Under the pieces are notes generated by a model. That model was not told the DNA's origin, did not search any database, and saw nothing but the letters and a program-made list of their open reading frames with translations. Below are positions 46,417 to 56,261 of a DNA stretch of 64,000 nucleotides, one piece after another. The translations under genes were made by a program, and so were the position numbers. Position 1 is the first letter of the stretch. Each line of letters starts with the position of its first letter. Source of the stretch: Paludibacterium purpuratum (lineage in GTDB: Bacteria; Pseudomonadota; Gammaproteobacteria; Burkholderiales; Chromobacteriaceae); contig NZ_SNZP01000001.1 in assembly GCF_004363805.1 (NCBI RefSeq), positions 62,001 through 126,000 of the forward strand, given 5' to 3'.

Positions 46417-48738
46417 ATGAGCGAATCGACCACCCATCAACAGCGTTGTGGCTGTCACGGACATGGCTGTACCGAGACTGTCAGCGCACACGAGCACCAG
46501 CAAGAGCACGAAGCTCATCATGAGCACGAGCACGAGCACGAGCATGAACATTCGCATGAGCACGCGCACCAGGCTGGCGCATGTTGTGGCGGCACCGATG
46601 GCGGTGTTCTGAAGGCCCGTTTAAGCGACAAGGCCGGTGCCGAAAGTACCCGGCTGCGCATTCAGGCGATGGATTGTCCGACCGAGGCTCGCTTGATCGA
46701 GAAGGCGTTGGCGGGTGTGCCGGGCGTGACCGAGCTGCATTTCGATTTCTTCGAGCGGGTGCTGACGGTCGAGCACGAACGACTGGAATCCCAGCGCTTG
46801 ATCGATGCGATCGCTCATGTCGGCATGCGCGCCGAACCCTTGTCTGCCGGTGCAGCTTCCGAACCGGCGGCCTCGACGCGGCATGGCGGACAGGGATGGT
46901 TTGCGTTGTCCGGCGTGGCGGCGTTCACGGCCGAGGGGGTGGCCTGGGGGATGCACGACCAGCATCCGCTGGTGGTTCTGCTGGCCGTGCTGTCGATTGC
47001 CTGCGGTGGCCTGCCGACCCTGAAAAAGGGCTGGATCGCATTGCGTTCCCGCGTGCTGAACATTCATTTCCTGATGGCGCTGGCCGTGAGCGGCGCCCTG
47101 CTGATCGGCCAGTGGCCGGAAGCGGCCATGGTGCTGTTCCTGTTCGGTTTGGCGGAAAAGCTGGAAGCCATGTCGCTGTCGCGTGTCGGTCGGGCCGTGC
47201 GCGAGCTAATGAGCCTGGCGCCGGCGACCGCCTGGGTGCGTGCGGGCGATGACTGGCGCGAAGTGGCCGTGGCGGAGGTCGCGGTGGGCGACAAGCTGCG
47301 GGTTAGGCCTGGAGAGCGGGTGCCGTTGGACGGCGATATCGTGGTCGGCCGCAGCGATTTCAACGAGGCGCCGATCACCGGCGAAAGCCTGCCGCGCGAC
47401 AAAGGCGAAGGCGAGCCGGTATTCGCCGGCAGCATCAACGGCCAGGGCATGGTCGAGATCGTTGCGCGCGCGCCGGCCGACGGCTCGGTGCTGGCGCGCA
47501 TTATCGACAGCGTGCGCGATGCCCAGGCCTCGAAGGCGCCGACCCAGCGTTTTATCGACCGCTTCGCTCGGATCTATACCCCGGCTGTGGTATTGCTGGC
47601 GGTGGCCGCCGCCATTCTGTTGCCGCTGTTCGGTCTGATGCCGGCCCGCACCGCTTTCTACCAGTCGCTGGTGTTGTTGGTGATCGCCTGCCCCTGCGCC
47701 ATGGTGATCGCCACGCCGGTAACGCTGGTCAGCTCGCTGGCCGCCGCCGCGCGGCACGGGTTGTTGATCAAAGGCGGCGAAGCGCTGGAAACCGCCGCCC
47801 GTGTGCGCGCCGTGGCTTTCGACAAGACCGGCACCCTGACGACCGGACAGACCGAAGTCGTGCGTATCCTTCCGTTGGCCGAGTGCGACGAGGTCGAGGT
47901 GCTGCGCCTGGCCGCCGCGTTGGACGCACATTCGACCCATCCTTTGGCTCGAGCCTTGCTGTCGGCCGCTGGCGCGCGCCAGCTTGACTTGCCGCCGGCC
48001 GAACAGTTGCGCGAGCAGGCGGGTTTGGGGGTGAGCGGCATGATCGCCGGCCGCCAACTGTCTCTTGGCAGCCAGCGCATGGCGCGCGATGCCGGTGCAT
48101 GGGGTCCGGCGCTGCAGCAGTCGTTGGATGAGATCGAACTCCAGGGGCAGGCCGCCTTGCTGTTGCTCGAGGGCTCGCGGGCGCTTGGGGCGATCGCCGT
48201 GGCGGATCGGGTACGACCCGAGGCCGCGGCGGCGGTGTCCCGCCTGGCGGCGCTTGGCGTGCATGCGGTCATTCTCTCGGGCGATAATCAGCGGGTGGTC
48301 GACAGTCTGGGGCGGGTGACCGGTATCGACGACGCGCAGGGCGCTTTGCTACCTGAAGATAAACTGACGCAGATCGAGCGGCTGCAGGCCCGCTACGGTG
48401 TGGTGGCCATGGTCGGCGACGGCGTCAACGACGCACCCGCCCTGGCGCGTGCCGACCTGGGTGTCGCCATGGGCGCGGCATCGGATACGGCACTGGAAAC
48501 CGCCTCGGTGGCTTTGATGGACGACCGGCTGGCCAAGCTACCGCAAATGCTGTCCCTGGCGCACCGAACCATGCGGGTGCTGCGTTTCAACCTGGGTTTG
48601 GCACTGGCGATCAAGCTGGTGTTCTTCGCCTTGGCGTTGTCTGGCTTGGCAACGCTTTGGATGGCGGTTTTCGCCGATGTCGGCGCCAGCTTGATCGTGG
48701 TCGGCAACGGTTTGCGCCTGGCACGACACAAGCCCTAG
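46417..48738 (+). CDS. zntA: Zn/Cd/Pb-translocating P1B-type ATPase
   Basis: The 773-residue pump exports divalent soft metals. The N-terminus has CGCHGHGC, then a His/Glu-rich repeat (13 His between residues 25 and 51) and an HMA-like domain with MDCPTEA. Eight TM helices include CPC at Cys425-Pro-Cys427; phosphorylated Asp469 is in DKTGTLT, and GDGVNDAPALARADLG follows. The start at 46417 is chosen because an in-frame GTG at 46375 lies inside the -10 element of the promoter and cannot be transcribed. It overlaps the convergent gene by 4 bp. Confidence 0.93.
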   Translation: MSESTTHQQRCGCHGHGCTETVSAHEHQQEHEAHHEHEHEHEHEHSHEHAHQAGACCGGTDGGVLKARLSDKAGAESTRLRIQAMDCPTEARLIEKALAGVPGVTELHFDFFERVLTVEHERLESQRLIDAIAHVGMRAEPLSAGAASEPAASTRHGGQGWFALSGVAAFTAEGVAWGMHDQHPLVVLLAVLSIACGGLPTLKKGWIALRSRVLNIHFLMALAVSGALLIGQWPEAAMVLFLFGLAEKLEAMSLSRVGRAVRELMSLAPATAWVRAGDDWREVAVAEVAVGDKLRVRPGERVPLDGDIVVGRSDFNEAPITGESLPRDKGEGEPVFAGSINGQGMVEIVARAPADGSVLARIIDSVRDAQASKAPTQRFIDRFARIYTPAVVLLAVAAAILLPLFGLMPARTAFYQSLVLLVIACPCAMVIATPVTLVSSLAAAARHGLLIKGGEALETAARVRAVAFDKTGTLTTGQTEVVRILPLAECDEVEVLRLAAALDAHSTHPLARALLSAAGARQLDLPPAEQLREQAGLGVSGMIAGRQLSLGSQRMARDAGAWGPALQQSLDEIELQGQAALLLLEGSRALGAIAVADRVRPEAAAAVSRLAALGVHAVILSGDNQRVVDSLGRVTGIDDAQGALLPEDKLTQIERLQARYGVVAMVGDGVNDAPALARADLGVAMGAASDTALETASVALMDDRLAKLPQMLSLAHRTMRVLRFNLGLALAIKLVFFALALSGLATLWMAVFADVGASLIVVGNGLRLARHKP

Positions 48739-49268
48739 GCGTAGGTATTGATCAGGCTGCCGGCCGAGGCGCTGTTGTTGACCCCGGTGCCGGCTGCGGA
48801 GTAGGAAGAAGGGCCGGTGGCGTTGTTGGTGCCGCCGGCTGTTTTGTTTTGTTGGGCTTGGGCTTCGCGCAGTTGCGCTTCGGCACGGGCGATCTGCTGC
48901 GCGGCTTCGGCCGCCACTCGCCGATCCTGCGGCGAAGGGTCGGCCGGCGCCAGCGCCGCCTGTTGAATGCGCCGGGCCCGATCCAGTGTTTCTTGCGGCG
49001 TGCGGCCCGGCGACGTATCGATCGAAACCTCACCGCCTACCGCATAGCGCTTGCCGTCCGGTCCCGTTTCGTAGCTGAAACTGGCACCGCTGGTGGCGAG
49101 TCCGCCGGCCGCGGCCAGGTGGGCCTGCTCGTGAGCATGCACGTCCCGGTCGATGGCCTGGAGTCGGGCCACTTCTTGCTGCTGGGCGGGCGTCAACGTT
49201 TGGCTGCCGCTAGCCGGGTAAGGGCTGGCGCTGCCGAAGGTGCTGGCGCTGATGGATGAAATCGACAT
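48735..49268 (-). CDS. SprA-related putative metalloprotease (HExxH)
   Basis: From ATG 49268, a 177-residue protein with low-complexity ends and a conserved middle: DRDVHAHEQAHLAAAGGLATSGASFSYETGPDGKRYAVGGEVSIDTSP. The HEQAH sequence is an HExxH metal site typical of the SprA-related (CJM1_0395-type) family. No Sec signal is evident. Function is unknown in the family; cotranscription with neighbours is not indicated. Confidence 0.82.
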   Translation of the reverse strand: MSISSISASTFGSASPYPASGSQTLTPAQQQEVARLQAIDRDVHAHEQAHLAAAGGLATSGASFSYETGPDGKRYAVGGEVSIDTSPGRTPQETLDRARRIQQAALAPADPSPQDRRVAAEAAQQIARAEAQLREAQAQQNKTAGGTNNATGPSSYSAAGTGVNNSASAGSLINTYA

Positions 49269-49339
49269 GGAAACAAGCCCTTGTACTGCTATGATCTTAG
49301 CAGTTTGGCATGTCAAATCAATCTAGAAGGAGTGCGCGC

Positions 49340-49810
49340 ATGGTTGAGCGCGAGCTGAAGATGTCGGTGCTGATGACGCCCGATATGGCGAATTTTTCCG
49401 GCAACGTGCACGGCGGCGTGTTGCTCAAGCTGCTCGACCAGGTGGCTTATGCCTGTGCCAGCCGCTATGCCGGCAGCTATGTGGTGACGCTGTCGGTCGA
49501 TCAGGTGCTGTTCAAGCAGCCGATCCACGTCGGCGAGCTGGTGACTTTCTTCGCCAGCGTCAATCACGTTGGTCGCACCTCGATGGAGGTCGGCATCAAA
49601 GTGGTGGCGGAAAACATCCAGCAGCGGCTGGTACGCCATACCAATAGTTGTTATTTCACCATGGTGGCGTGGCAGGATGGCAAGTCGATGCCGGTACCGC
49701 CGTTGACGCTCGATACCGATGAGCAAAAGAAGCGTTTCCGCGCAGCGGAGATCCGCCGCAAGATGCGCATGGAGGCCGAGGCGCGCATGCGCGACCTGGC
49801 GGTGGATTGA
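49340..49810 (+). CDS. Acyl-CoA thioesterase (YciA-like hotdog)
   Basis: From ATG 49340, with AAGGAG 8 nt upstream, the 156-residue product has a single hotdog domain: MLMTP-type start (MSVLMTPDMANFSGNVHGGVLLKLLDQVAYACASRYAG) with the catalytic-loop Asn/Gly/Asp pattern, and GRTSMEVGIKVVAENIQ. Hydrolyses acyl-CoA, probably medium or short chains. The start at 49310 is rejected for lack of a ribosome binding site. Confidence 0.88.
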   Translation: MVERELKMSVLMTPDMANFSGNVHGGVLLKLLDQVAYACASRYAGSYVVTLSVDQVLFKQPIHVGELVTFFASVNHVGRTSMEVGIKVVAENIQQRLVRHTNSCYFTMVAWQDGKSMPVPPLTLDTDEQKKRFRAAEIRRKMRMEAEARMRDLAVD

Positions 49811-49814
49811 CGCT

Positions 49815-50480
49815 ATGTTTCGTTTGGTTCATCAAGACCCGCGTTTTTTTCTGATCGACAAATCCCCCGGTGTCAGCTTCCACCGCCATGGCGAGGAGGC
49901 CGGTTTGGTGGAGTCGGTGCGGGCGGCGCTTGGGCCGGTTTGGCCGGTGCATCGCCTAGATCGCATGACCTCTGGACTGTTGTTGCTCGCCCGTAGCCCC
50001 GACGCCGCTCGGCAATTGGCCTCCGCTTTGGCGGAGCGGCGCATCGACAAGCGCTATTTGGCGCTGTCGGATCGCAAGCCGGCGAAGAAACAGGGCTTGA
50101 TCCGCGGCGACATGGAGAAAGGCCGCGGCGGTGCCTGGCGCTTATTGCCCAGCCGCCAACACCCGGCCGAAACCCGTTTTCTCAGCACATCGCTCGCGCC
50201 CGGCGTGCGTGTCTTCTTCCTCAAGCCGCTGACTGGCAGGACACATCAATTGCGCGTCGCCTTGAAAAGTCTCGGCGCGCCGATCATCGGCGATCCGCTC
50301 TATCACCCGGCAAGCGCCGAGCCGGTGGATCGGGGGTATCTGCATGCCTGGTGGCTGCGGTTCGAACTCGATGGCGAAGTCTTTGCTTTCGAATGCGCGC
50401 CGCAGCAGGGCGCATTATTTCTGCGAGAGGATTTTCGTTCGTTGATCGCGCTGCCCGATTGGCACCCCACTGCCTGGTGA
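49815..50480 (+). CDS. RluA-family pseudouridine synthase
   Basis: From ATG 49815, 4 bp after the thioesterase stop, the product is 221 residues. The catalytic Asp49 lies in HRLDRMTSGLLLLA; GRTHQLRVALKSLGAPIIGDPLY is the second conserved block. There is no S4 domain, as in the smaller RluA-type enzymes. The RNA position modified cannot be told from sequence. The longer reading from 49719 overlaps the thioesterase and is rejected. Confidence 0.9.
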   Translation: MFRLVHQDPRFFLIDKSPGVSFHRHGEEAGLVESVRAALGPVWPVHRLDRMTSGLLLLARSPDAARQLASALAERRIDKRYLALSDRKPAKKQGLIRGDMEKGRGGAWRLLPSRQHPAETRFLSTSLAPGVRVFFLKPLTGRTHQLRVALKSLGAPIIGDPLYHPASAEPVDRGYLHAWWLRFELDGEVFAFECAPQQGALFLREDFRSLIALPDWHPTAW

Positions 50481-50496
50481 GCATGTGGCCGATGAA

Positions 50497-51279
50497 TCAG
50501 CCGGCGTAGCGCGCGAGCCGCACGCCATTGGCAGCGCAGTCGGCGTTGAATCGATCGCTCGCCAGATAGGCGTATTCGAGTGGCCGCGTCGCGGCGATAG
50601 GGTCGGGCAGGGGATCGGCATGGCCCGGATGGCACATGATCAGGGCGCCGTCGGGCAGCCGAGCGAGCCAGCGCTGCATCAGCGCGGCGAAGTCGGCGCC
50701 GGGCGTCAACGAGTAAAGGCCGGCGAACCAATCGGGGCCGGTCAGGCCATGGCGCTGCAAATGTGCGCTGAACCCGTGACAGCACTGCTTGAGCACCTGT
50801 CCCTTGAAGCCGCTGTCGCCAAGGTCGGCCAGACGGTCCGGGCGGCGTACATAGGGTGGCGCGCGATCATGCCAGCGCAGTGCGATCGCCTCGGTCAGCG
50901 CTTGGCGCACCACGGGGAGTGCGTGTACATGCTGGTGGCCGTCCAGATAATCCGGCAAGCGGCCGAGGGCGTCGCAGAAGGCGTCGATCTGAGCCAGCAG
51001 CCGGTCGCGCAGATCGGCGCGCGCCAACAGCCGTAGTTGGCTCGCCAACAACCAATAACTCAAGCCGCGCACCGGCTGGCCCAACGGCTCCGTCAGATTG
51101 AAGTGCAGGCCGACGTCCACCGGCAACGGTGCGAGTTCGCTCGCCAGTTCTCGCCAGTAGGGGGATTGTGCGAACACGCTGGTGGCGGATAAGCGACCGG
51201 CGCCGATCAGTTCGAGAATGCCGCGACTGATACCGGGCGATTGGGCGAAATCGTCGGCGCATAGAACCAGGCGGCGCAT
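50497..51279 (-). CDS. YdjC/ChbG-family deacetylase (NaxD/HpnK-like)
   Basis: From ATG 51279 a 260-residue enzyme with carbohydrate-deacetylase metal motifs: LCADDFAQSPGISRGIL, VGLHFNLTEPLG and YLDGHQHVHALP. Within an operon with a GT2 lipid-sugar synthase, a GtrA protein and a GT39 transferase, the best analogy is NaxD, which deacetylates undecaprenyl-phosphate-N-acetylgalactosamine before the amino sugar is added to lipid A. Its start overlaps the gtrA-type stop (TGATG). Substrate is inferred from context. Confidence 0.85.
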   Translation of the reverse strand: MRRLVLCADDFAQSPGISRGILELIGAGRLSATSVFAQSPYWRELASELAPLPVDVGLHFNLTEPLGQPVRGLSYWLLASQLRLLARADLRDRLLAQIDAFCDALGRLPDYLDGHQHVHALPVVRQALTEAIALRWHDRAPPYVRRPDRLADLGDSGFKGQVLKQCCHGFSAHLQRHGLTGPDWFAGLYSLTPGADFAALMQRWLARLPDGALIMCHPGHADPLPDPIAATRPLEYAYLASDRFNADCAANGVRLARYAG

Positions 51280-51665
51280 CAGACCGCGCTCCTCGCGCGG
51301 AAGGCCCACAGTTTACTCAGTACGAAGGTCAGCGCGGCCACGGCGAATAGCACGATCAGCAGCGAGACGCGATAGTCGAGCGCGGTGAAGCGTAGCAATA
51401 GCGCATAGAGAGCTTCGTTGACGAAGAAGCTCAGGCAGGCAACGCCGAAAAAGCGCGGCAGCGATTGCCGGTGCGGCGTGCCGCTGTGACCGAAGGTGAA
51501 TTGACGGTGGCCCCAGTAGCTGACCTGGAACGCCAACAGGAAGGCGGCGACATTGGCGATGAGCGGCGCCAACCCCAACGGCGTCAGTACGACGGTCACC
51601 GTCAGGTAGTGCACCACCAATGCGCTGATGCCGACGACCCCGAACCAGAACAACTGCCGTTTCAC
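51279..51665 (-). CDS. GtrA-family membrane protein (putative lipid-linked sugar flippase)
   Basis: A 128-residue, four-helix protein with the GtrA pattern FGVVGISALVVHYLTV, NVAAFLLAFQVSYWGHRQFTF and the basic C-terminus. GtrA proteins are thought to flip polyprenyl-phosphate-linked sugars across the inner membrane. It overlaps the GT2 gene by 4 bp and the deacetylase gene by 1 bp. Confidence 0.9.
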   Translation of the reverse strand: MKRQLFWFGVVGISALVVHYLTVTVVLTPLGLAPLIANVAAFLLAFQVSYWGHRQFTFGHSGTPHRQSLPRFFGVACLSFFVNEALYALLLRFTALDYRVSLLIVLFAVAALTFVLSKLWAFRARSAV

Positions 51666-52669
51666 TCGCGGCCCTCGTCGCTGCTCGTCAGGTGGGTGAT
51701 GCGGCTGACGAAGTAGGATGGGCGAAGTTTCACTTCGGTGAAGATCCGGCCGATGTATTCGCCCAGCACGCCGATGGACAATAGCTGTACGCCGCCGAGG
51801 AACATGATGGCGACGATCAGCGTCGGCCAGCCATGCTGATCGTTGCCATACAGCAGCGTTTGCAGCAGGACGAACAGCGCATAGGCGATCGAGGTCAGCG
51901 AGATGATGCTACCCACCAGGGTCCAGATCCGCAGCGGCACATTGGAGAACGCGGTCAAACCGGTTAGCCCCAGACCGAGCAAGCGGTAAAGGTTGAAGCT
52001 GCTCTGGCCGCCGCGCCGGTCGTTGGTATGGGTTTCTACGCCCAATCGGGTGAATCCGACCCAGTTGTACAGCCCCTTCATGAAGCGGTTACGCTCCGGC
52101 ATTTGGCGTAGCGCATCCAGGATGCACCGATCCAGTACGCGGAAATCCTGGGTGTTCTCGGGAATCTTCAATTGCGCGCCGGTATTGAGCAGCGTATAGA
52201 ACACCCTCGTGAACCAGCGCTTGGCGAAGCTCTCTCCCTCGCGGCTGGCGCGCACGCTGTAGACCATGTCGTAGCCCTTGCGCCAATTGTCGAGGAAAGC
52301 CGGAATCATTTCCGGCGGGTGCTGGAAATCGCCGTCGATCAGCACCGCCACGTCGCCGCGCGCCAGATCGATCCCGGCGGTCAGCGCCAATTCTTTGCCG
52401 AAGTTGCGCGAAAGTTGCACCAAGGTGACCGGCAATTGCTCCTTGAGGCGCAATACCCGCTCGACCGTGGCATCGCGGCTGCCATCGTCGATCACGATCA
52501 ATTCGTGGCGCAGCCCCTGGGCCAGTAGGATCTGATGCAGGGTGTGCAATAGCGGTGCGATATTCTCCGCTTCGTTGAAGGCCGGCACGATGCAACTGAC
52601 CAGCGGATCGGCCGGCCGCTCGGCGGCACGAAGTTGCAATAGATATTCTGGGACAAAATCTTCGGTCAT
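51662..52669 (-). CDS. GT2 polyprenyl-phosphate glycosyltransferase (DPM1/ArnC/FlmF-like)
   Basis: The 335-residue protein has a GT-A domain with SCIVPAFNEAENIAPLLHTL, the metal-binding DGDFQHPPEMI (DxD-like) and DFRVLDRC, followed by two C-terminal TM helices. This is the layout of enzymes that load a sugar from a nucleotide donor onto undecaprenyl phosphate. It lies between the GT39 transferase and GtrA. Confidence 0.93.
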   Translation of the reverse strand: MTEDFVPEYLLQLRAAERPADPLVSCIVPAFNEAENIAPLLHTLHQILLAQGLRHELIVIDDGSRDATVERVLRLKEQLPVTLVQLSRNFGKELALTAGIDLARGDVAVLIDGDFQHPPEMIPAFLDNWRKGYDMVYSVRASREGESFAKRWFTRVFYTLLNTGAQLKIPENTQDFRVLDRCILDALRQMPERNRFMKGLYNWVGFTRLGVETHTNDRRGGQSSFNLYRLLGLGLTGLTAFSNVPLRIWTLVGSIISLTSIAYALFVLLQTLLYGNDQHGWPTLIVAIMFLGGVQLLSIGVLGEYIGRIFTEVKLRPSYFVSRITHLTSSDEGRE

Positions 52670-52681
52670 AGCGGATCCTGG

Positions 52682-54121
52682 TCAGGCATTGCCTTGTCGC
52701 TTGCGCAACAACAGGGTGACTTCGCCCGGGTTGTGGAAGCGACCGATTTCTTCAAAAGCTTGTTTGACCGAGGCAGGCAAGGTCAAGTAGTCGTTTGGCG
52801 TCGTGGCGATGTAGTCCACCGTATGGTCTTGCAGCAGCGCCAGTGCGGCTTGTGCATCGGTACTGGTACGCACGCGCCCTTGCGAATAGAACTCGGCGGA
52901 GAACTCGCGCCGGGTGTCCCAGTACAGTAGCCGGCTATCTGCTGTCGGGTGCTCTGCCTGCCAGGCACGGATCAACGTCTCCTGGGTACGGCCGACCTTG
53001 CCGGGCAGCGCGACGAAAGCCAGCGTCGCCGCCAGCGTGATCAAGCCCGCACTGAGCCCGAGCCAAACGACCGGGGCGCTCGCCATCCGGCTCCGACGCC
53101 ACAGTTCGGCGAACAGTAGGGCGAAGCCGCCGGTCATCGGCAGCGGATACGGGAAGATAATATTGCCAGACAAGGTGAAAAACGCCAACGCCATCAGCGA
53201 CCACAACACGATATACGACATCCAGCCATCGTCCGCTTCGCCTGCCGGCGCGGGTCTGCGCCGGCACAGCCAATAGATCGCAAGCGGCGACCAAGGCAGC
53301 AGGCCGGCGAAGGCGAAAGGCCAAATCATGCCATGCGGCGTGGCATGGGCAAAACCATAACGGTCGCCCTTCCAGCCCGGATCGAGGAAGCGGTGTACAT
53401 GCTCGCCCATGATGAAATAGTTTAGGAAGCCCGGTGTGCGCATTTCCGCCAGGATGTACCAGGGTACGCCGATGGCTAGCATCAGCAGCAGGCCACCCAG
53501 CCAGGGTAGACCGCGCCACATCGTCATCCACTCGCGCCGCAGGCAAAGCCAGATGAAGATCGGCATGCCGACCAACACAATGGCCAGCGGTCCTTTGGCC
53601 AGCAAGCCCAGGCCGAGACCCGCGAAAAACAGGTAGCCCCACAATTTGCTGCGTTCGCGTAGCGCCAGCCAGAACGCCACCTGCGACAGCGTGACGCAGA
53701 ACATCAGCGCCGGGTCGGTCATGACCGTACCGGCGCACAGGTAGAACAGCAGCCCGCCCGCGAGCGCGAGCAGTGCGATCCAGGCGGCGTCGATACCTTG
53801 GCGGCGGCGCGCGACCAACCAGATCAGCCAGCCTGCGCCGATGGCTAGCAACAGCGCCGGTAGGCGCACAGCGAACGCGTTGACACCGAATAGTCCCATG
53901 GTGGCAGCGGACAACCAGGTCGATAGCGGCGGTTTTGCCCAGAACGGCACACCGTAATCGTGCAGCAGCGTGACCCAGTTGCCGGTCTCCAGCATCTTGC
54001 GGGCGATTTCCGCGTACCGTGCTTCGGTGGTGTCGTTGAGCGGGATGACGAACATGGCGATTAGCCGGATGACCAGCAAAGCCATCAAAACCCTTACCAC
54101 GCGTCGTCGAGTCTGTTCCAT
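52682..54121 (-). CDS. ArnT/FlmK-like GT39 lipid A glycosyltransferase
   Basis: The 479-residue integral membrane protein has about a dozen TM helices. The first periplasmic loop has the catalytic pattern DTTEARYAEIARKMLETGNWVT and FWAKPPLSTW characteristic of ArnT-type enzymes that move a sugar from undecaprenyl phosphate to lipid A. The C-terminal soluble domain (about 370-479) is present. First gene of a four-gene operon. Whether the donor is aminoarabinose or a hexosamine cannot be seen directly; the absence of arnAB-type genes here favours hexosamine. Confidence 0.88.
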   Translation of the reverse strand: MEQTRRRVVRVLMALLVIRLIAMFVIPLNDTTEARYAEIARKMLETGNWVTLLHDYGVPFWAKPPLSTWLSAATMGLFGVNAFAVRLPALLLAIGAGWLIWLVARRRQGIDAAWIALLALAGGLLFYLCAGTVMTDPALMFCVTLSQVAFWLALRERSKLWGYLFFAGLGLGLLAKGPLAIVLVGMPIFIWLCLRREWMTMWRGLPWLGGLLLMLAIGVPWYILAEMRTPGFLNYFIMGEHVHRFLDPGWKGDRYGFAHATPHGMIWPFAFAGLLPWSPLAIYWLCRRRPAPAGEADDGWMSYIVLWSLMALAFFTLSGNIIFPYPLPMTGGFALLFAELWRRSRMASAPVVWLGLSAGLITLAATLAFVALPGKVGRTQETLIRAWQAEHPTADSRLLYWDTRREFSAEFYSQGRVRTSTDAQAALALLQDHTVDYIATTPNDYLTLPASVKQAFEEIGRFHNPGEVTLLLRKRQGNA

Positions 54122-54260
54122 GTCGATTCCTGAAACGGCAATTTTTGCAACCGGCTATTTTATACCAGCAAAGCTTAATATGCTTTTAAACCTAGCGTAT
54201 TGCATGAAAAATCTTTATGTCCGTAGAGCGGCTCCTGCCGGCGATCATGGCCAGCCAAAA

Positions 54261-54288
54261 AAAAGCCACCGCGCGGGCGGTGGCTTTT
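54261..54288. terminator. Terminator after the peptide transporter gene
   Basis: 12-bp stem AAAAGCCACCGC / GCGGTGGCTTTT with a 4-nt loop and A/T runs on both sides, 19 nt past the transporter stop on the minus strand. A degenerate REP-like piece (GAGCGGCT...GGCGAT) lies just beyond at 54226-54245. Confidence 0.88.
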
Positions 54289-54307
54289 GTAGTGTTCGCT
54301 ATCCGGA

Positions 54308-55684
<1,377 letters not shown>

Positions 55685-56062
55685 CTGTGTTTTCCTAGTG
55701 CAACGAGCTTGAGGGACCAACGACTTATATATGCTTTTGTTATGTCCCATACAGTGGTGGCACTGCTGGGGACTCGCATGATAACGATATTCTTATGTGC
55801 TAAGGGGGTTTTTTGCTGTTTGTGGGTATTTATATGTCATCATGTGCGTGTTTGTTGATATAAGTCTTGTGGTTTGCACAAAGTCATCGGAATAAAAGTT
55901 TTGTTGGGATGCGCCGGTTGGCATATAAGTGCTGCTATGTGAAGCGATTGTCACATCGCAAAAAAATGATTTATTGCTACTTGAACTCAAATAGGTGGGT
56001 GGCGTAGGCTAAGCAAAGCGCCATGGGGCGTTTTGACCAACCATACAGTATCGAGTTTGAGG
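55685..56062. promoter_or_regulatory. Divergent dtpA / tna regulatory interval with a CRP-like dyad
   Basis: A 378-bp AT-rich interval. A near-perfect dyad spans 55933-55960: TGC-N-ATGTGA-N8-TCACAT-N-GCA. The half-sites match CRP/Vfr-type TGTGA/TCACA, but the spacer is 8 rather than 6 bp. Its position suits control of both the transporter (minus) and the tna operon (plus). No other structure is convincing. Confidence 0.55.
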
Positions 56063-56146
56063 ATGGATGCTCACTGCTTTAGGGCTGTGGTTCCGCACTG
56101 GTACACGCTCGACATCGTTTTGACCTACGACTTTCCCCGCGCCTGA
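56063..56146 (+). CDS. tnaC: TnaC-like tryptophan-sensing leader peptide
   Basis: A 27-codon ORF 115 bp upstream of tnaA. Its C-terminal part, HWYTLDIVLTYDFPRA, keeps the landmark residues of TnaC: Trp13, Asp17 (Trp+4) and Pro25 (Trp+12), the same spacing as E. coli Trp12, Asp16, Pro24, and it ends in PRA before UGA like longer TnaC variants. In E. coli free tryptophan stalls the ribosome at the TnaC stop codon and blocks Rho termination. The initiation site is uncertain: GAGG abuts the ATG, and TTG 56057 or GTG at codon 9 are alternatives. Confidence 0.78.
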   Translation: MDAHCFRAVVPHWYTLDIVLTYDFPRA

Positions 56147-56261
56147 TCTCCCTTGCGCCGAGCGGCGCATTCGCTTTGCCGTTTTCAGTCACCGCAACAG
56201 TACCGGCCGACATGCATTTGCCGTTTGAGGCAGGCTAAGTCGCGTCCGTGGGAGAGTAAAC
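56147..56261 (+). promoter_or_regulatory. Leader between tnaC and tnaA
   Basis: A 115-nt untranslated stretch, starting C-rich and G-poor (ctcccttgcgcc), consistent with a Rho-loading region overlapping the tnaC stop. A ribosome binding site (GGGAGAG) lies 6-8 nt before the tnaA ATG. No intrinsic terminator is seen. Confidence 0.5.

Noticed and set aside
46489-46569. Short tandem gagcac repeat suggestive of a CRISPR or satellite
   Set aside because: It is the in-frame His-Glu coding repeat of zntA; there are no spacers.
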